Assembly: GCA_949752745.1 (NCBI GenBank)
Contig: OX457027.1
Location: 91,533,720 to 91,597,719 of the forward strand
Direction: 5' to 3'
Source: Protula sp. h YS-2021
Lineage: Eukaryota > Annelida > Polychaeta > Sabellida > Serpulidae
DNA length: 64,000 bases
In this document: piece after piece, positions 5,958 through 15,539 of the stretch
Position numbering within the stretch: position 1 is the first letter of the stretch
Layout: the number at the start of each line of letters is the position of its first letter
Notes under the pieces: model-generated
The model's database searches: none
What the model was told of the DNA's origin: nothing
What the model saw: the letters and a program-made list of their open reading frames with translations, nothing else
Made by a program: the position numbers and the translations under genes

Positions 5958-8900
5958 CCATAGCCTTGTAATGTCCATGCGCTAAGGTGGAATAGCCATC
6001 ACTCATCACATATCGCTTGTCGTCATATGGGGAGAGGGCTACTTTCCTCAACTTCTCCGAGAAAAGCTGGTGACTATGACTTCGGATAATGTGCCCTGTA
6101 GCCATCGTTTGAGTTTTCTTAAACAAACTGTCTCTATACTGCACATGTTTAATGCGTCTTTGACAAGCTTGAGTGATGCCTTTAGCTGTATGTTTTTCTT
6201 TCCCACCGCACAATAAACTGTACATTTTCGGTCTGAGTCCAACAAACTCTTCAATAGGGACGCCTGCCGTCTCATCCTTCATTTTCCCGAGCACTTTTTT
6301 GTTCACGTTGGAATGTAGGAAGTGATCTGGCGGATAGTCACTTGTGTCGAACAGGTCAGCATCTTGCTGCATATCCTTGTAGATATCTTCCGTTTCTATG
6401 TCGTAACATAGACTGTCGGTGTCGCTGAACAACAACTTGGCATTGGGATACTTGACCATGATGTAGTTGTAATGAAAGTTGAACATAAGCACTTTGCTGA
6501 GGTCGAGAATGGTAAAACCAACTTGAATGGGTTTATCCAGAAGCAAATCCACTTTGCGTAAATGTATCGCGGTCAAATCTTCGTTGAAAATTTTGAATTT
6601 GTGGAAAGAAGGTTTGGCCACAAGTTTCTTAAACCGCTTTTCCTTGTGAACAAGTTCAACATTGATTCGCTTTCTCACATTTTCCATGGTTTTGCCAAAC
6701 ACCGAGTTGTTCATCAGTTTGAAGAAGTCTTTCTCAAATGGGTTCTTGGCCAATTTTCTCTTTTCCGTGTTCAAGGTAATGTATTTTGCCAACCATTTGC
6801 TCTGTTCAAACATGATGGCGCGATGTACTTTAGTGACTTTCAACCCCAGTGAGACGTACTGTTGCAAATTCCTGTAATGAAGTACATATTTCTTCTTGTC
6901 AGACAAGTTAGGAATGAGCTTTTCACTGGATTTCTCTTTCATGTTTAGATCTTTCCGCAGCTTCTGACTGTACTCTGACAATTCTTCAACTTTGACACAT
7001 TTCCGTTCTGGAGCCACTGGGTAGTGATTATGATGATCATGGATTGAATTTGGATATTCTAAATCCACTTCCAAAATGAATCCAATGTCATCATCTTCAT
7101 CCACATCCATGAAGTCAATGGATTCTGGCTCGCTCACCCACATAAATCCTCTTTGTGGCATGCTTTGTGACATGGCCCAACCATACAAGTTGTTTGCGTC
7201 GAGGTACATCAAATAGTTGTTTGGCATGTCAGAATTGTAATCTGCTACGTAGGGATTATTCGCTTTCGCATACTTGTGTGTGATCACGGATATTCCTCCA
7301 CGTATGCCTTGCTCAACCATTTGGTACATGTCAATGTCATTGATCAATTCCAACTTCACCTTTGTCGCTTTCAACATTGCATCCCACGACAGTCCTGGTG
7401 CTGTATAGTAATGAGCAGGATCCAATTCATATGTGTTGAGACATACGTGACGAAAGTTTTCAAACACGTCAGCCAGCAGCAACACATCTGATTTCAGGTA
7501 CAGGTCGTGGTATTCGCCAAATGTTGTACAGTTGAATGTCTCCCACACCTTCTGCGCATGCGCATAATCCTCATCGCTAATGTCTTCTTCACTGAGCAGA
7601 CTGTAAAACTTGTCCTTGGACGGCAGTTGTGTTTCAGCAAACTTGGATGGTTCATCCACGTAATCATAAGGGTACACACCCTTTCTCAACAGTAAATCTT
7701 GTTGGTCACTATTGTGAATGTGTGACGTCATGTTATAAAAGTTGTCTTTCCCTTCTGCCGCTAGGTTGGATACCAACTTCTGTAGAGAAGTACTCATGAA
7801 CTGAAAGCTGTCTGTAAATTTCAGATTGCTCATGGTGAATGCAATATATTTCTCAATGGTGTTGGGAATGACTGTAATCGTTTCATCTTTGAATTTTCCA
7901 ATTTCCTCCATGATAAGGTGACTGTCATAGCCTCGCAAATTGTGGAAAAACACAGGAATGATAAAAGAATCTTTATCCCCTTGCTGATCCTTTCTAAGTC
8001 GGAATTGTAAGTTGCATTCATTGTGCGCTGCTCCACGATATTTGCCATTGATATGGTCATGATCTCTCACACGATCTGCTCCTAGAGGTTCATGACAAAT
8101 GTAGCAATCAACAGCGTTCTTAAAATTCTCTTTGTCTTCGCGAGTCATCACCATTTCCTTTGGTCGCTCTAAACCACGTACAATACGATCACGTTCGTTC
8201 AACATATGGTCTAAAAAGACCTTTACAGCATTGTCTCCTCGATATACGATTGGTGCACGTGTATCATACTGGCTGACAACCACATAGGCAAAGCTGTTTG
8301 GACGATGATGTTGATACTTGTCTTCTTCTTCATGCTTTTGCGTGAAACATTCAAAGTCTGCATAAATCACAAACGGTGCTCGCTGTTGTTTGGCTACATT
8401 CTTAAACTTAACGAATGGTTCCTTGGGAAACGATAAACGTTGCGCGCCATGCTTGCCACACACTTCACGATGCTCATCTAAAAGCTCTTGTCGAATAAAC
8501 CCGTGAAGACAGTTGAAACAATAAAAAGCTGCACCATTATGCTTTGATCGATAAGCCATCAGTCTGCTGAAATTCTTAATGAGGCAATAATGTCTTGTCT
8601 TGTCATTGCTAATCAAAAGCAAGTTGATTTCTCTCGCGCTGTTGGCGCTGGTGTTTCGACTGAGTTGTATGGGAACAACGACATCATGTTCATATCCAAA
8701 CACGTTAATGGACACATCATTCTCCTTTTCAAACTTTGGAATGTCTGTAATCGGTGTTGGAAATGTCATGCCTTCCACCTTCAATTCATTCTCAAATAGC
8801 TTGTATTGATGTACACGCTCTGGGTTTACATTTGTTGAAGGGTGAAGGTGAGCCAGTACAGACCATAAGAAACATTTGTTGTCTTTATTCTGAATGTTTA

Positions 8901-9687
8901 ACACACCTAATGTATTCTTCACTTTCTTCGGCAGTGGAATAAAACTACTCGCATCCAGTGGCGCTGACGTAGCTGTATGTACTTCAATGTATAGTATGTT
9001 ATCCAATACCCAGCCAGAGCCTTGTCGCTCATGTTCATCAAACTTAGTAAACAATTCTTTATAGGCGTCTGGTAAGTCCTGCTCAATATCTGCTGGGTTG
9101 TATGCTGTATATGTTGGACTGCTGATAAATGAATTATCCACTTGTTCTACCATAACACCTTCAGCATTCGCTGTCAGTTTCTTGAAACGTGCATGAACGA
9201 CAATGTACCATTTCATTCCATAGTTTAAGGTCTCCAACAAATGTGTCTTGATACGGTTCTCTTGTTGTCGCATTTCAAGCAGTAAATCCGATCCATCCTC
9301 AGACTCAAATCGTCTTTCCTGTGCGTTTTCTCCCAGACTAACCCTTCTACCTCTCCCTACTTGTCCTGTTTTTTCTTTCTGTGAAACATGTTCTTCATGA
9401 GACGCATTTTCCATCTCAGCTGGTATGCATACATGTGCCTCAAATGCATCCATAGATGGAAATATTTTAATGCATTCACAGCAGAGGACTGGATGAGGTC
9501 TGAAAACACCATCTTGTACCGTCTTTCGTCTCTTGGCTTCAATCATCTCAACAAGCTCTTCATTAGCACGTTTCATCTTAGCTCGTTTGCATGTATGTGC
9601 TACGAACAATTCATGAGATGGAAATGTCACATTACAATCATGACAGACGACTAATGTGTCTGAATTAGATGCCATTGTTGTTGTCAC
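5953..9687 (-). CDS. Protein-primed-type family B DNA polymerase with OTU-like and EndoVII-like insertions
   Basis: The 1244-aa polymerase has two Cys/His zinc-finger-like motifs at residues 15-33 and 69-87, an OTU-like cysteine-protease-like segment with Cys272 (DNKCFLWSV) and His366 (RHYCLIKN), and another Cys2-His-Cys motif at 390-410. Exonuclease motifs follow: ExoI ADFECF (443-448), ExoII HNLRGYDSH (582-590) and ExoIII YLKSDVLLLAD (730-740). Inserted between ExoI and ExoII is an endonuclease-VII/HNH-like motif (Cys528, Cys531, DHDH 542-545). Polymerase motif A is YLDANNLYGWAMSQSMP (828-844), motif B MNNSVFGKTMENV (992-1004), and motif C SDTDS (1088-1092). All catalytic acids are present. 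It would replicate the element's linear DNA. It is transcribed leftward from a TATA box at 9734. Confidence 0.95.
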   Translation of the reverse strand: MTTTMASNSDTLVVCHDCNVTFPSHELFVAHTCKRAKMKRANEELVEMIEAKRRKTVQDGVFRPHPVLCCECIKIFPSMDAFEAHVCIPAEMENASHEEHVSQKEKTGQVGRGRRVSLGENAQERRFESEDGSDLLLEMRQQENRIKTHLLETLNYGMKWYIVVHARFKKLTANAEGVMVEQVDNSFISSPTYTAYNPADIEQDLPDAYKELFTKFDEHERQGSGWVLDNILYIEVHTATSAPLDASSFIPLPKKVKNTLGVLNIQNKDNKCFLWSVLAHLHPSTNVNPERVHQYKLFENELKVEGMTFPTPITDIPKFEKENDVSINVFGYEHDVVVPIQLSRNTSANSAREINLLLISNDKTRHYCLIKNFSRLMAYRSKHNGAAFYCFNCLHGFIRQELLDEHREVCGKHGAQRLSFPKEPFVKFKNVAKQQRAPFVIYADFECFTQKHEEEDKYQHHRPNSFAYVVVSQYDTRAPIVYRGDNAVKVFLDHMLNERDRIVRGLERPKEMVMTREDKENFKNAVDCYICHEPLGADRVRDHDHINGKYRGAAHNECNLQFRLRKDQQGDKDSFIIPVFFHNLRGYDSHLIMEEIGKFKDETITVIPNTIEKYIAFTMSNLKFTDSFQFMSTSLQKLVSNLAAEGKDNFYNMTSHIHNSDQQDLLLRKGVYPYDYVDEPSKFAETQLPSKDKFYSLLSEEDISDEDYAHAQKVWETFNCTTFGEYHDLYLKSDVLLLADVFENFRHVCLNTYELDPAHYYTAPGLSWDAMLKATKVKLELINDIDMYQMVEQGIRGGISVITHKYAKANNPYVADYNSDMPNNYLMYLDANNLYGWAMSQSMPQRGFMWVSEPESIDFMDVDEDDDIGFILEVDLEYPNSIHDHHNHYPVAPERKCVKVEELSEYSQKLRKDLNMKEKSSEKLIPNLSDKKKYVLHYRNLQQYVSLGLKVTKVHRAIMFEQSKWLAKYITLNTEKRKLAKNPFEKDFFKLMNNSVFGKTMENVRKRINVELVHKEKRFKKLVAKPSFHKFKIFNEDLTAIHLRKVDLLLDKPIQVGFTILDLSKVLMFNFHYNYIMVKYPNAKLLFSDTDSLCYDIETEDIYKDMQQDADLFDTSDYPPDHFLHSNVNKKVLGKMKDETAGVPIEEFVGLRPKMYSLLCGGKEKHTAKGITQACQRRIKHVQYRDSLFKKTQTMATGHIIRSHSHQLFSEKLRKVALSPYDDKRYVMSDGYSTLAHGHYKAMV

Positions 9688-9733
9688 GTCAATTGCTTAA
9701 ACTGATATGATGAAATGTAGGTCTCACTCATCC

Positions 9734-9741
9734 TATTTATA
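9734..9741 (-). promoter_or_regulatory. TATA box for the DNA polymerase gene
   Basis: The minus strand reads GGTATAAATAGG about 47 bases upstream of the polymerase ATG, a spacing that would put the transcription start shortly before the start codon. Confidence 0.55.
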
Positions 9742-9840
9742 CCACCTAGACATGTATTGCAGAGACATCTAGCGGTGAGCGATGTGTTCTGACGATACCT
9801 GAAAGCATTAAGAAAAGGAAAACCTAATATATTTTCAAAG

Positions 9841-10400
9841 AAAATTAAATTTTGGATTAGAACCCTGATTTTTACCCTACTACACCATAGTAAAATGTTC
9901 AAACTTATTTTCTACATCATATTTTGTAAAAAAACAAAATTTGTTAAAGTTGGTCTAGAACCCTCATTTTTACCCTACTACATCATGATAAAATGTTCAA
10001 ACTTATTTTATACATCATATTTTGTAAAAAAACAAAATTTGTTAAAGTTGGTCTAGAACCCTCATTTTTACCCTACTACATCATGATAAAATGTTCAAAC
10101 TTATTTTATACATCATATTTTGTCAAAAAACAAAATTTTTTAAAGTTGGTCTAAAACCCTCATTTTTACCCTACTACACCATGGTAAAATGTTTAAACTT
10201 ATTTTATACATCATATTTTGTCAAAAAACAAAATTTGTTAAAATTGGTCTAGAACCACCATTTTTCCACTACTATAACTTTAGAACATTCAAATAAGTAG
10301 CATGCTAAAATGTTCAAATTTATTTTATATATTATATGGTGTTAAAAAACTACATTTGTTAAATGTGTTTTAGAAGTGTCATTTTTCCAACTACTATAAC
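9841..10400. repeat. 98-bp A/T-rich tandem array at the element's right end
   Basis: The phrase AAAATGTTCAAAC recurs at 9892, 9990, 10088 and 10186 (in the last copy as AAAATGTTTAAAC), exactly 98 bases apart. Units contain CCCTCATTTTTACCCTACTA and GTTAAAGTTGGTCTAGAACC. A diverged further copy starts near 10307 after a spacing of 121. Polintons often have tandem repeats in or next to their terminal inverted repeats, so this may be the terminal zone. The left-end counterpart is not in the window. Confidence 0.8.
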
Positions 10401-10548
10401 TTAAAACATAACATTGGACTTAAGGTAGGGAAAATCCCATTCCTTCTCAAATTTATTGATCGTTCCCACACTCGAGCGCACTCTGAAATTATCGATCGGT
10501 TTTCCCCCTCACAACTCTGTACGAGTGCACTCTTAAATTTCTCAGTCT

Positions 10549-10600
<52 letters not shown>

Positions 10601-11020
10601 CTTACCACAAGTCATTGGTTAATTTGTCTTCCAATCTTGCACTTCCCTTTTCCAAAGAATAACCAAATCTTTCACTTCTCTTTTCCAATGAATAGCTAAT
10701 GTTTCACTTCCTTTTTCCAAAGAATAGTCAATGTTTCACTTCGTCTCCTATGTGTATTCCAGTCAATCCATTAATTGTTCTTCAACAGCACAACACAATA
10801 GGTAAGAGCAACTGTTTTCACTTTTTTTTTCCCATGTGTAACCAACGGCAGCCAGAGCTTGAATGAAGTATATGTGCATAGACAAGGTGCTCTTATAGGA
10901 GTGTTGAATCACGTTCTATGGTTGGTTCATGATGGTTTGGCAATGCAATGATTAGAGTGGTGTCAACCCGAGCTTTTTATACTACTCACGGTGAGCCGTG
11001 AGCCAGCGGCGTAAAAAGTA
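10401..11020. repeat. Poly-A run and short degenerate repeats, no gene
   Basis: A run of 49 A occupies 10550-10598. From about 10640 to 10745 a degenerate unit of about 35 bases (TTTCACTTCCTTTTTCCAAAGAATA) occurs three to four times. No coding potential is seen. The A-run on the plus strand could mark the end of a retroposed sequence, but no recognisable retroelement body precedes it. Confidence 0.6.
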
Positions 11021-11205
11021 GCCGGGAGGGGGGGGGGGCTCACTAGGTTGCTGGGCCGGGGGGGGGGGGGGGGCTCACTAGGTTGCTGGGCCGGGGGGGG
11101 GGTCGGTCCATAGTATGTCCCGAGGGGGGGGGGGGGTCGGTCCATAGTATGTCCCGAGGGGGGGGGGGGTCCCATAAAATTTGAGTCTCTACCAGGGGGG
11201 GGGGG
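11021..11205. repeat. Poly-G minisatellite
   Basis: Two units with GCTCACTAGGTTGCTGGGCC and two with GTCGGTCCATAGTATGTCCC are each followed by runs of 8-17 G. A fifth unit ends near 11205. The G-runs could form quadruplexes. Confidence 0.8.
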
Positions 11206-11264
11206 TATGACGTCACAAAGTGCAGTGGTTCTCTCATGCAGTGGTTCTCTCGTTTCTCAACTAC

Positions 11265-11750
11265 TTCCGATGTTCAGCGGCTGAGAAATTTCGCACACAA
11301 GATTTTTACGTAATGACGTCATACGTCTGCCTTAATCACCCGACATGCGTCAAAAATTGATAGAATCCGCCGACTGGCCCAAGAAATATTCATATAAAAT
11401 TTCAAGTCGATAGAACTTTCCGATTTTGCACACAAGATCTTGTTCAAAATATATACATATTTTACGTGATGACGTCATACGCCGCATTCGTTCCTTCTAC
11501 TCGCGAATAAAATCTACAGCGTCTTTCGGACCAACCAAGCAACAATCCCACCAAGTTTAAACTTTCTCTGATGTTCAGCGGCTGAGAAATTTCGCACACA
11601 AGATTTTTACGTAATGACGTCATACGCTTGCCCTAATCACGTGACATGCGTCAAAAGTTGACAGAACCGTCCGACCTCACCAAGGAATAATTCGATCAAG
11701 TTTGAAGTTGACCCGACGTTTCGTTCTCGAGATATCTTGCACAACAGACT

Positions 11751-11809
<59 letters not shown>

Positions 11810-11873
11810 ACACACATACACACACACAGAACGTACAAACACTATATGTCTCCCCTTGGTCGGGGAGACATAA
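11265..11873. mobile_element. Hairpin-ended dispersed repeat (GTCTCCCC hairpin) with internal duplication
   Basis: A segment containing CGGCTGAGAAATTTCGCACA and ACGTAATGACGTCATACG occurs twice, about 299 bases apart (11277 and 11576). A (CA)n tract follows at 11753-11828. The element ends in a perfect 11-bp-stem hairpin (TATGTCTCCCC...GGGGAGACATA) at 11845-11872. The same hairpin sequence ends the repeat at 24391-24414. No protein is encoded. Confidence 0.6.
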
Positions 11874-12374
11874 CAAGTACAGCTGTTTGGTTTTTTTATC
11901 AGTATTGAATGACTGTTCTTAACACGTGGACAGGGAAGTGCTTTAGTACTATGTCTCCATTAAGCAAGACTGTACCTGTATTTTGTTGGTTTAACATGGT
12001 AAATGAAAGCTTGAAAGCTAAGCTCTTTCCGGCAACAACAAAATGTGGTGGAAAACAATATTGGAATACATTCTAATTATTTATCAAAATGACGTAGGAT
12101 ATGTGGGGAACAAACGGAAAAAGTATCTAAGCGACACACGTGGGTATATCACTTTGCCTAATTTTGTTTGTGTAGCAAGAAGCCAGAAGTTGTTGGTTGG
12201 TTGTTGGTTGTTGCTGGTTGTTGTTGTTGGTTGTTGTTGGTTGGTTGTTGGAAAATGGGAAATGAAAATGTGAGGTAAGTGAAATTCTTTGTTATGTACG
12301 TTTATTTGTTACATATTTTTTTTGCTTTGGTTGGTGATGCAGGAAGATCGCGCCCATTCAAGCATGTGTTCCGT
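11874..12374. other. No gene seen; GGTTGTT simple repeat
   Basis: Nothing recognisable is present apart from an imperfect GGTTGTT/GTTGTTG tract at about 12190-12252. Confidence 0.5.
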
Positions 12375-13761
12375 GAGCTTGAAGTCCGCTCGAGGATATT
12401 ACGGACATATCAGGATGAGCTTGAAGTTCGCTCGAGGATATTAAGGACACACTAGGATGAGCTTGAAGTCCGCTCGAGGATATTAAGGACATATCAGGAT
12501 GAGCTTGAAGTCCGCTCTAGGATATTACGGACACATCAGGATGAGCTTGAAGTCCGCTCGAGGATATTAAGGACACATCAGGATGAGCTTGAAGTCCGCT
12601 CGAGAATATTAAGGACACATCAGGATGAGCTTGAAGTCCGCTCGAGGATATTACGGACATATCAGGATGAGCTTGGAGTCCGCTCGAGGATAATACGGAC
12701 ACATCAGGATGAGCTTGAAGTTCGCTCGAGGATATTAAGGACACACTAGGATGAGCTTGAAGTCCGCTCGAGGATATTAAGGACATATCAGGATGAGCTT
12801 GAAGTCCGCTCTAGGATATTACGGACACATCAGGATGAGCTTGAAGTCCGCTCGAGGATATTAAGGACACATCAGGATGAGCTTGAAGTCCGCTCGAGAA
12901 TATTAAGGACACATCAGGATGAGCTTGAAGTCCGCTCGAGGATATTACGGACATATCAGGATGAGCTTGGAGTCCGCTCGAGGATAATACGGACACATCA
13001 GGATGAGCTTGAAGTCCGCTCGAGGATATTAAGGACACATCAGGATGAGCTTGAAGTCCGCTCGAGGATATTAAGGACATATCAGTATGAGCTTGAAGTC
13101 CGCTCGAGAATATTAAGGACATATCAGGATGAGCTTGAAGTCCGCTCGAGGATATTACGGACACATCAGGATGAGCTTGAAGTCCGCTCGAGGATATTAC
13201 TGACACATCAGGATGAGCTTGAAGTCCGCTTGAGGATATTACGGACACATCAGGATGAGCTTGAAGTCCGCTCGAGGATATTACGGACATATCAGGATGA
13301 GCTTGAAGTCCGCTCGAGGATATTAAGGACACATCAGGATGAGCTTGAAGTCCGCTCGAGGATATTAAGGACACATCAGGATGAGCTTGAAGTCCGCTCG
13401 AGGATATTACAGACACATCAGGATGAGCTTGAAGTCCGCTTGAGGATATTACGGACACATCAGGATGAGCTTGAAGTCTGCTCGAGGATAATACGGACAC
13501 ATCAGGATGAGCTTGAAGTCCGCTCGAGGATATTAAGGACACATCAGGATGAGCTTGAAGTCCGCTCGAGGATATTACGGACACATCAGGATGAGCTTGA
13601 AGTCCGCTTGAGGATATTACGGACACATCAGGATGAGCTTGAAGTCCGCTCGAGGATATTACTGACATATCAGGATGAGCTTGAAGTCCGCTCGAGGATA
13701 ATACGGACACATCAGGATGAGCTTGAAGTCCGCTCGAGGATATTAAGGACACATCAGGATG
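12375..13761. repeat. 42-bp tandem satellite, 33 copies, with 294-bp higher-order period
   Basis: The unit GAGCTTGAAGTCCGCTCGAG plus GATATTAAGGACACATCAGGAT (42 bases) runs 33 times with few changes and no indels. Because 42 is a multiple of three and the unit has no stop in several frames, long ORFs appear on both strands (repeating 14-residue units). I read them as by-products. Variant units recur exactly 294 bases (seven units) apart, e.g. TTCGCTCGAG at 12427 and 12721 and GCTTGGAGTC at 12671 and 12965, showing segmental duplication. Confidence 0.9.
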
Positions 13762-14680
13762 CATAAAATTAAAAAGCTGCAAAGAAGTGGAATGCTGCCC
13801 AAGTTATTGAGTAAGAACAACCATTTCACAACAAAGGCAATCTACGGTTTTGCATAACGTACAACTTTTTGAACCCTTAGAGACAGGTCAGAATCCACTG
13901 AAACCGCTCCTGCAACAATTATTTGGGACCTGGTTTTCGGACTCTGCCCCCTATAATGCTAGAATAATGTGATCTGAGCTGTCTTATAAGGTCCCTACGT
14001 GAATTTTTACCAAAGGTCATTTGACGTTGATATCGTGGAAATCGTTTCAGACGGAGATGATTTAGATTTTTTCACGTGGGGATGTTTCGGTTCACGGTAG
14101 TGGATTTCGGCAGAGTTTCATTTCGAGTTCCCTCATCAAGTTACTTTACACTTAAGCTATTCCACACTGCAAGTAGATTATCACGCATGCATGAGAAATA
14201 AAATTTAATAAAAGAATGAATTTAATTTAGTTCCGAGTTAACACCTCTTGTTCAACAAAAAAGTTCGTTTTTTTCGTTGTGAACGAAGACCGTGGGTTCA
14301 AAGCAAGCACGATACTCTTGGGGACAGAGCAACTGTGAACGTACAAGACGACGGACTCATCTTCCGGTATATTAACTGCATTCTGTTATCACGAAACATG
14401 GCAAGCGAAAAATGGTAAATTCAACACTTTCAAACACCTCCCCATAAAACTGGCACTTAAAATTTAAATTTTATTAATGCTTCATACGCGTGAAAGCAAA
14501 GCCTAAAATGCGGACTCGGACGCAAATGGAAGTTGTTCCGAAGCTTGTTCCAACCTCCAACCGTCAATCACTGACGCATGGAAGCCTAGCTAACGGGTCT
14601 AAAATCAAAGCACATCAAATATACAAATTTGTGCATTTTTTTACACAGCATCTCGTTTGAGATATACAAGTCGAGTGTTT
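13762..14680. other. Unique sequence, no gene recognised
   Basis: This roughly 900-base stretch between two 42-bp arrays has no long ORF, no recognisable transposon end and no RNA gene that I can identify. Confidence 0.4.
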
Positions 14681-14935
14681 CTTTGTTATTTAGGAGTGGC
14701 TGGGGGCACGTCGCTCTGCTTGAGATCTTATCTAGGAGTGGCTGGGGGCACGTCGCTTTGCTTGAGATCTTATCTAGGAGTGGCTGGGGGCACGTCGCTC
14801 TGCATGAGATCTTATCTAGGAGTGTCTGGGCGCACGTCGCTCTGATTAAGATCTTATCTAGAAGTGGCTGGGGGCACGTCGCTCTGCTTGAGATCTCACC
14901 TAGGAGTGCCTGGGAGGCTCGTTGCTCTGCTTGAG
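14681..14935. repeat. Second 42-bp tandem repeat, six copies
   Basis: TAGGAGTGGCTGGGGGCACG followed by TCGCTCTGCTTGAGATCTTATC repeats with starts at 14691, 14733, 14775, 14817, 14859 and 14901, i.e. exactly 42 bases. The sequence is different from the 12.4-13.8 kb array although the length is the same. Confidence 0.85.
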
Positions 14936-15539
14936 ACTAAGGTAAGAAAAAACGGAGATGCAATTGGATCGATACAAGGAAAAACATTAAGATGTTCAGT
15001 ACAATTTGTGCATAATTTACGAGCTTTTATTGCTCAGTTTAGTAGCTAATACCAACTGATACGATACGAATAATACCAAAAACCGGTTGAGACGGGATCT
15101 GCCCTCGTAGAGAGCACAGCCGCCAGCTGGAAATGAAAATCAAATACAGCGACAATTGTGGTAGTGAAACTGGATTAAGGTCAAAATAAAAATAACGTTC
15201 ACCCACCCACTTCGACAAGTCACCTGTAAACCAAAGTATCATAGGAAACAGGTGATCAGGATAAGCGTAACAGTCGGCGATGGACTGACGGACGAACACA
15301 CAGATGGATGGAGGGACAATATCAAACTTATCTAGTCCCCACCTGTTTGGTGACTAAAAATTACAATTCATCTGGGAATAAGCCGCGTTTATCATGCGCT
15401 GCGTATGATCGACGCGGACATTAATTACAGTGGAATTACAGTCCGTTTAGTTGCAGCAGAATCGCGATGCGGACATTCAGATAGTCACCTCCCTGAAACT
15501 CGATTAATCGACGACAGAACGTGATCAGGAAAGGAAAGG
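14936..15539. other. No gene seen
   Basis: There is no coding signal. An 86-codon open frame on the minus strand (15039-15299) has no recognisable domain and no homologous pattern. Confidence 0.4.

Larger units (their letters stand above)
1..10400. mobile_element. Right part of a Maverick/Polinton-type (adintovirus-like) element
   Basis: The block combines a packaging-ATPase C-terminus, a probable double-jelly-roll capsid protein, an adenovirus-type protease and a family B DNA polymerase, which together define Maverick/Polinton elements. Genes lie in two facing blocks (rightward 1-4322, leftward 4475-9687), none has introns, and several overlap by a few bases, as in viruses. All main reading frames are open, including one of 1244 codons, so the element is young, still selected, or a viral genome integrated recently. 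The left part, with the integrase and left terminal repeat, is outside the window. The right edge is uncertain. I place it near the end of the A/T-rich 98-bp array, but no terminal inverted repeat can be confirmed without the left end. Confidence 0.88.

Noticed and set aside
10550..10598. Poly-A run as the tail of a retrotransposon
   Set aside because: No LINE or SINE body, internal promoter boxes or target duplication could be recognised next to it.
12375..13782. Long repetitive ORFs on both strands of the 42-bp array
   Set aside because: Explained by a stop-free unit whose length is a multiple of three. There is no start context, no signal and no non-repeat domain.
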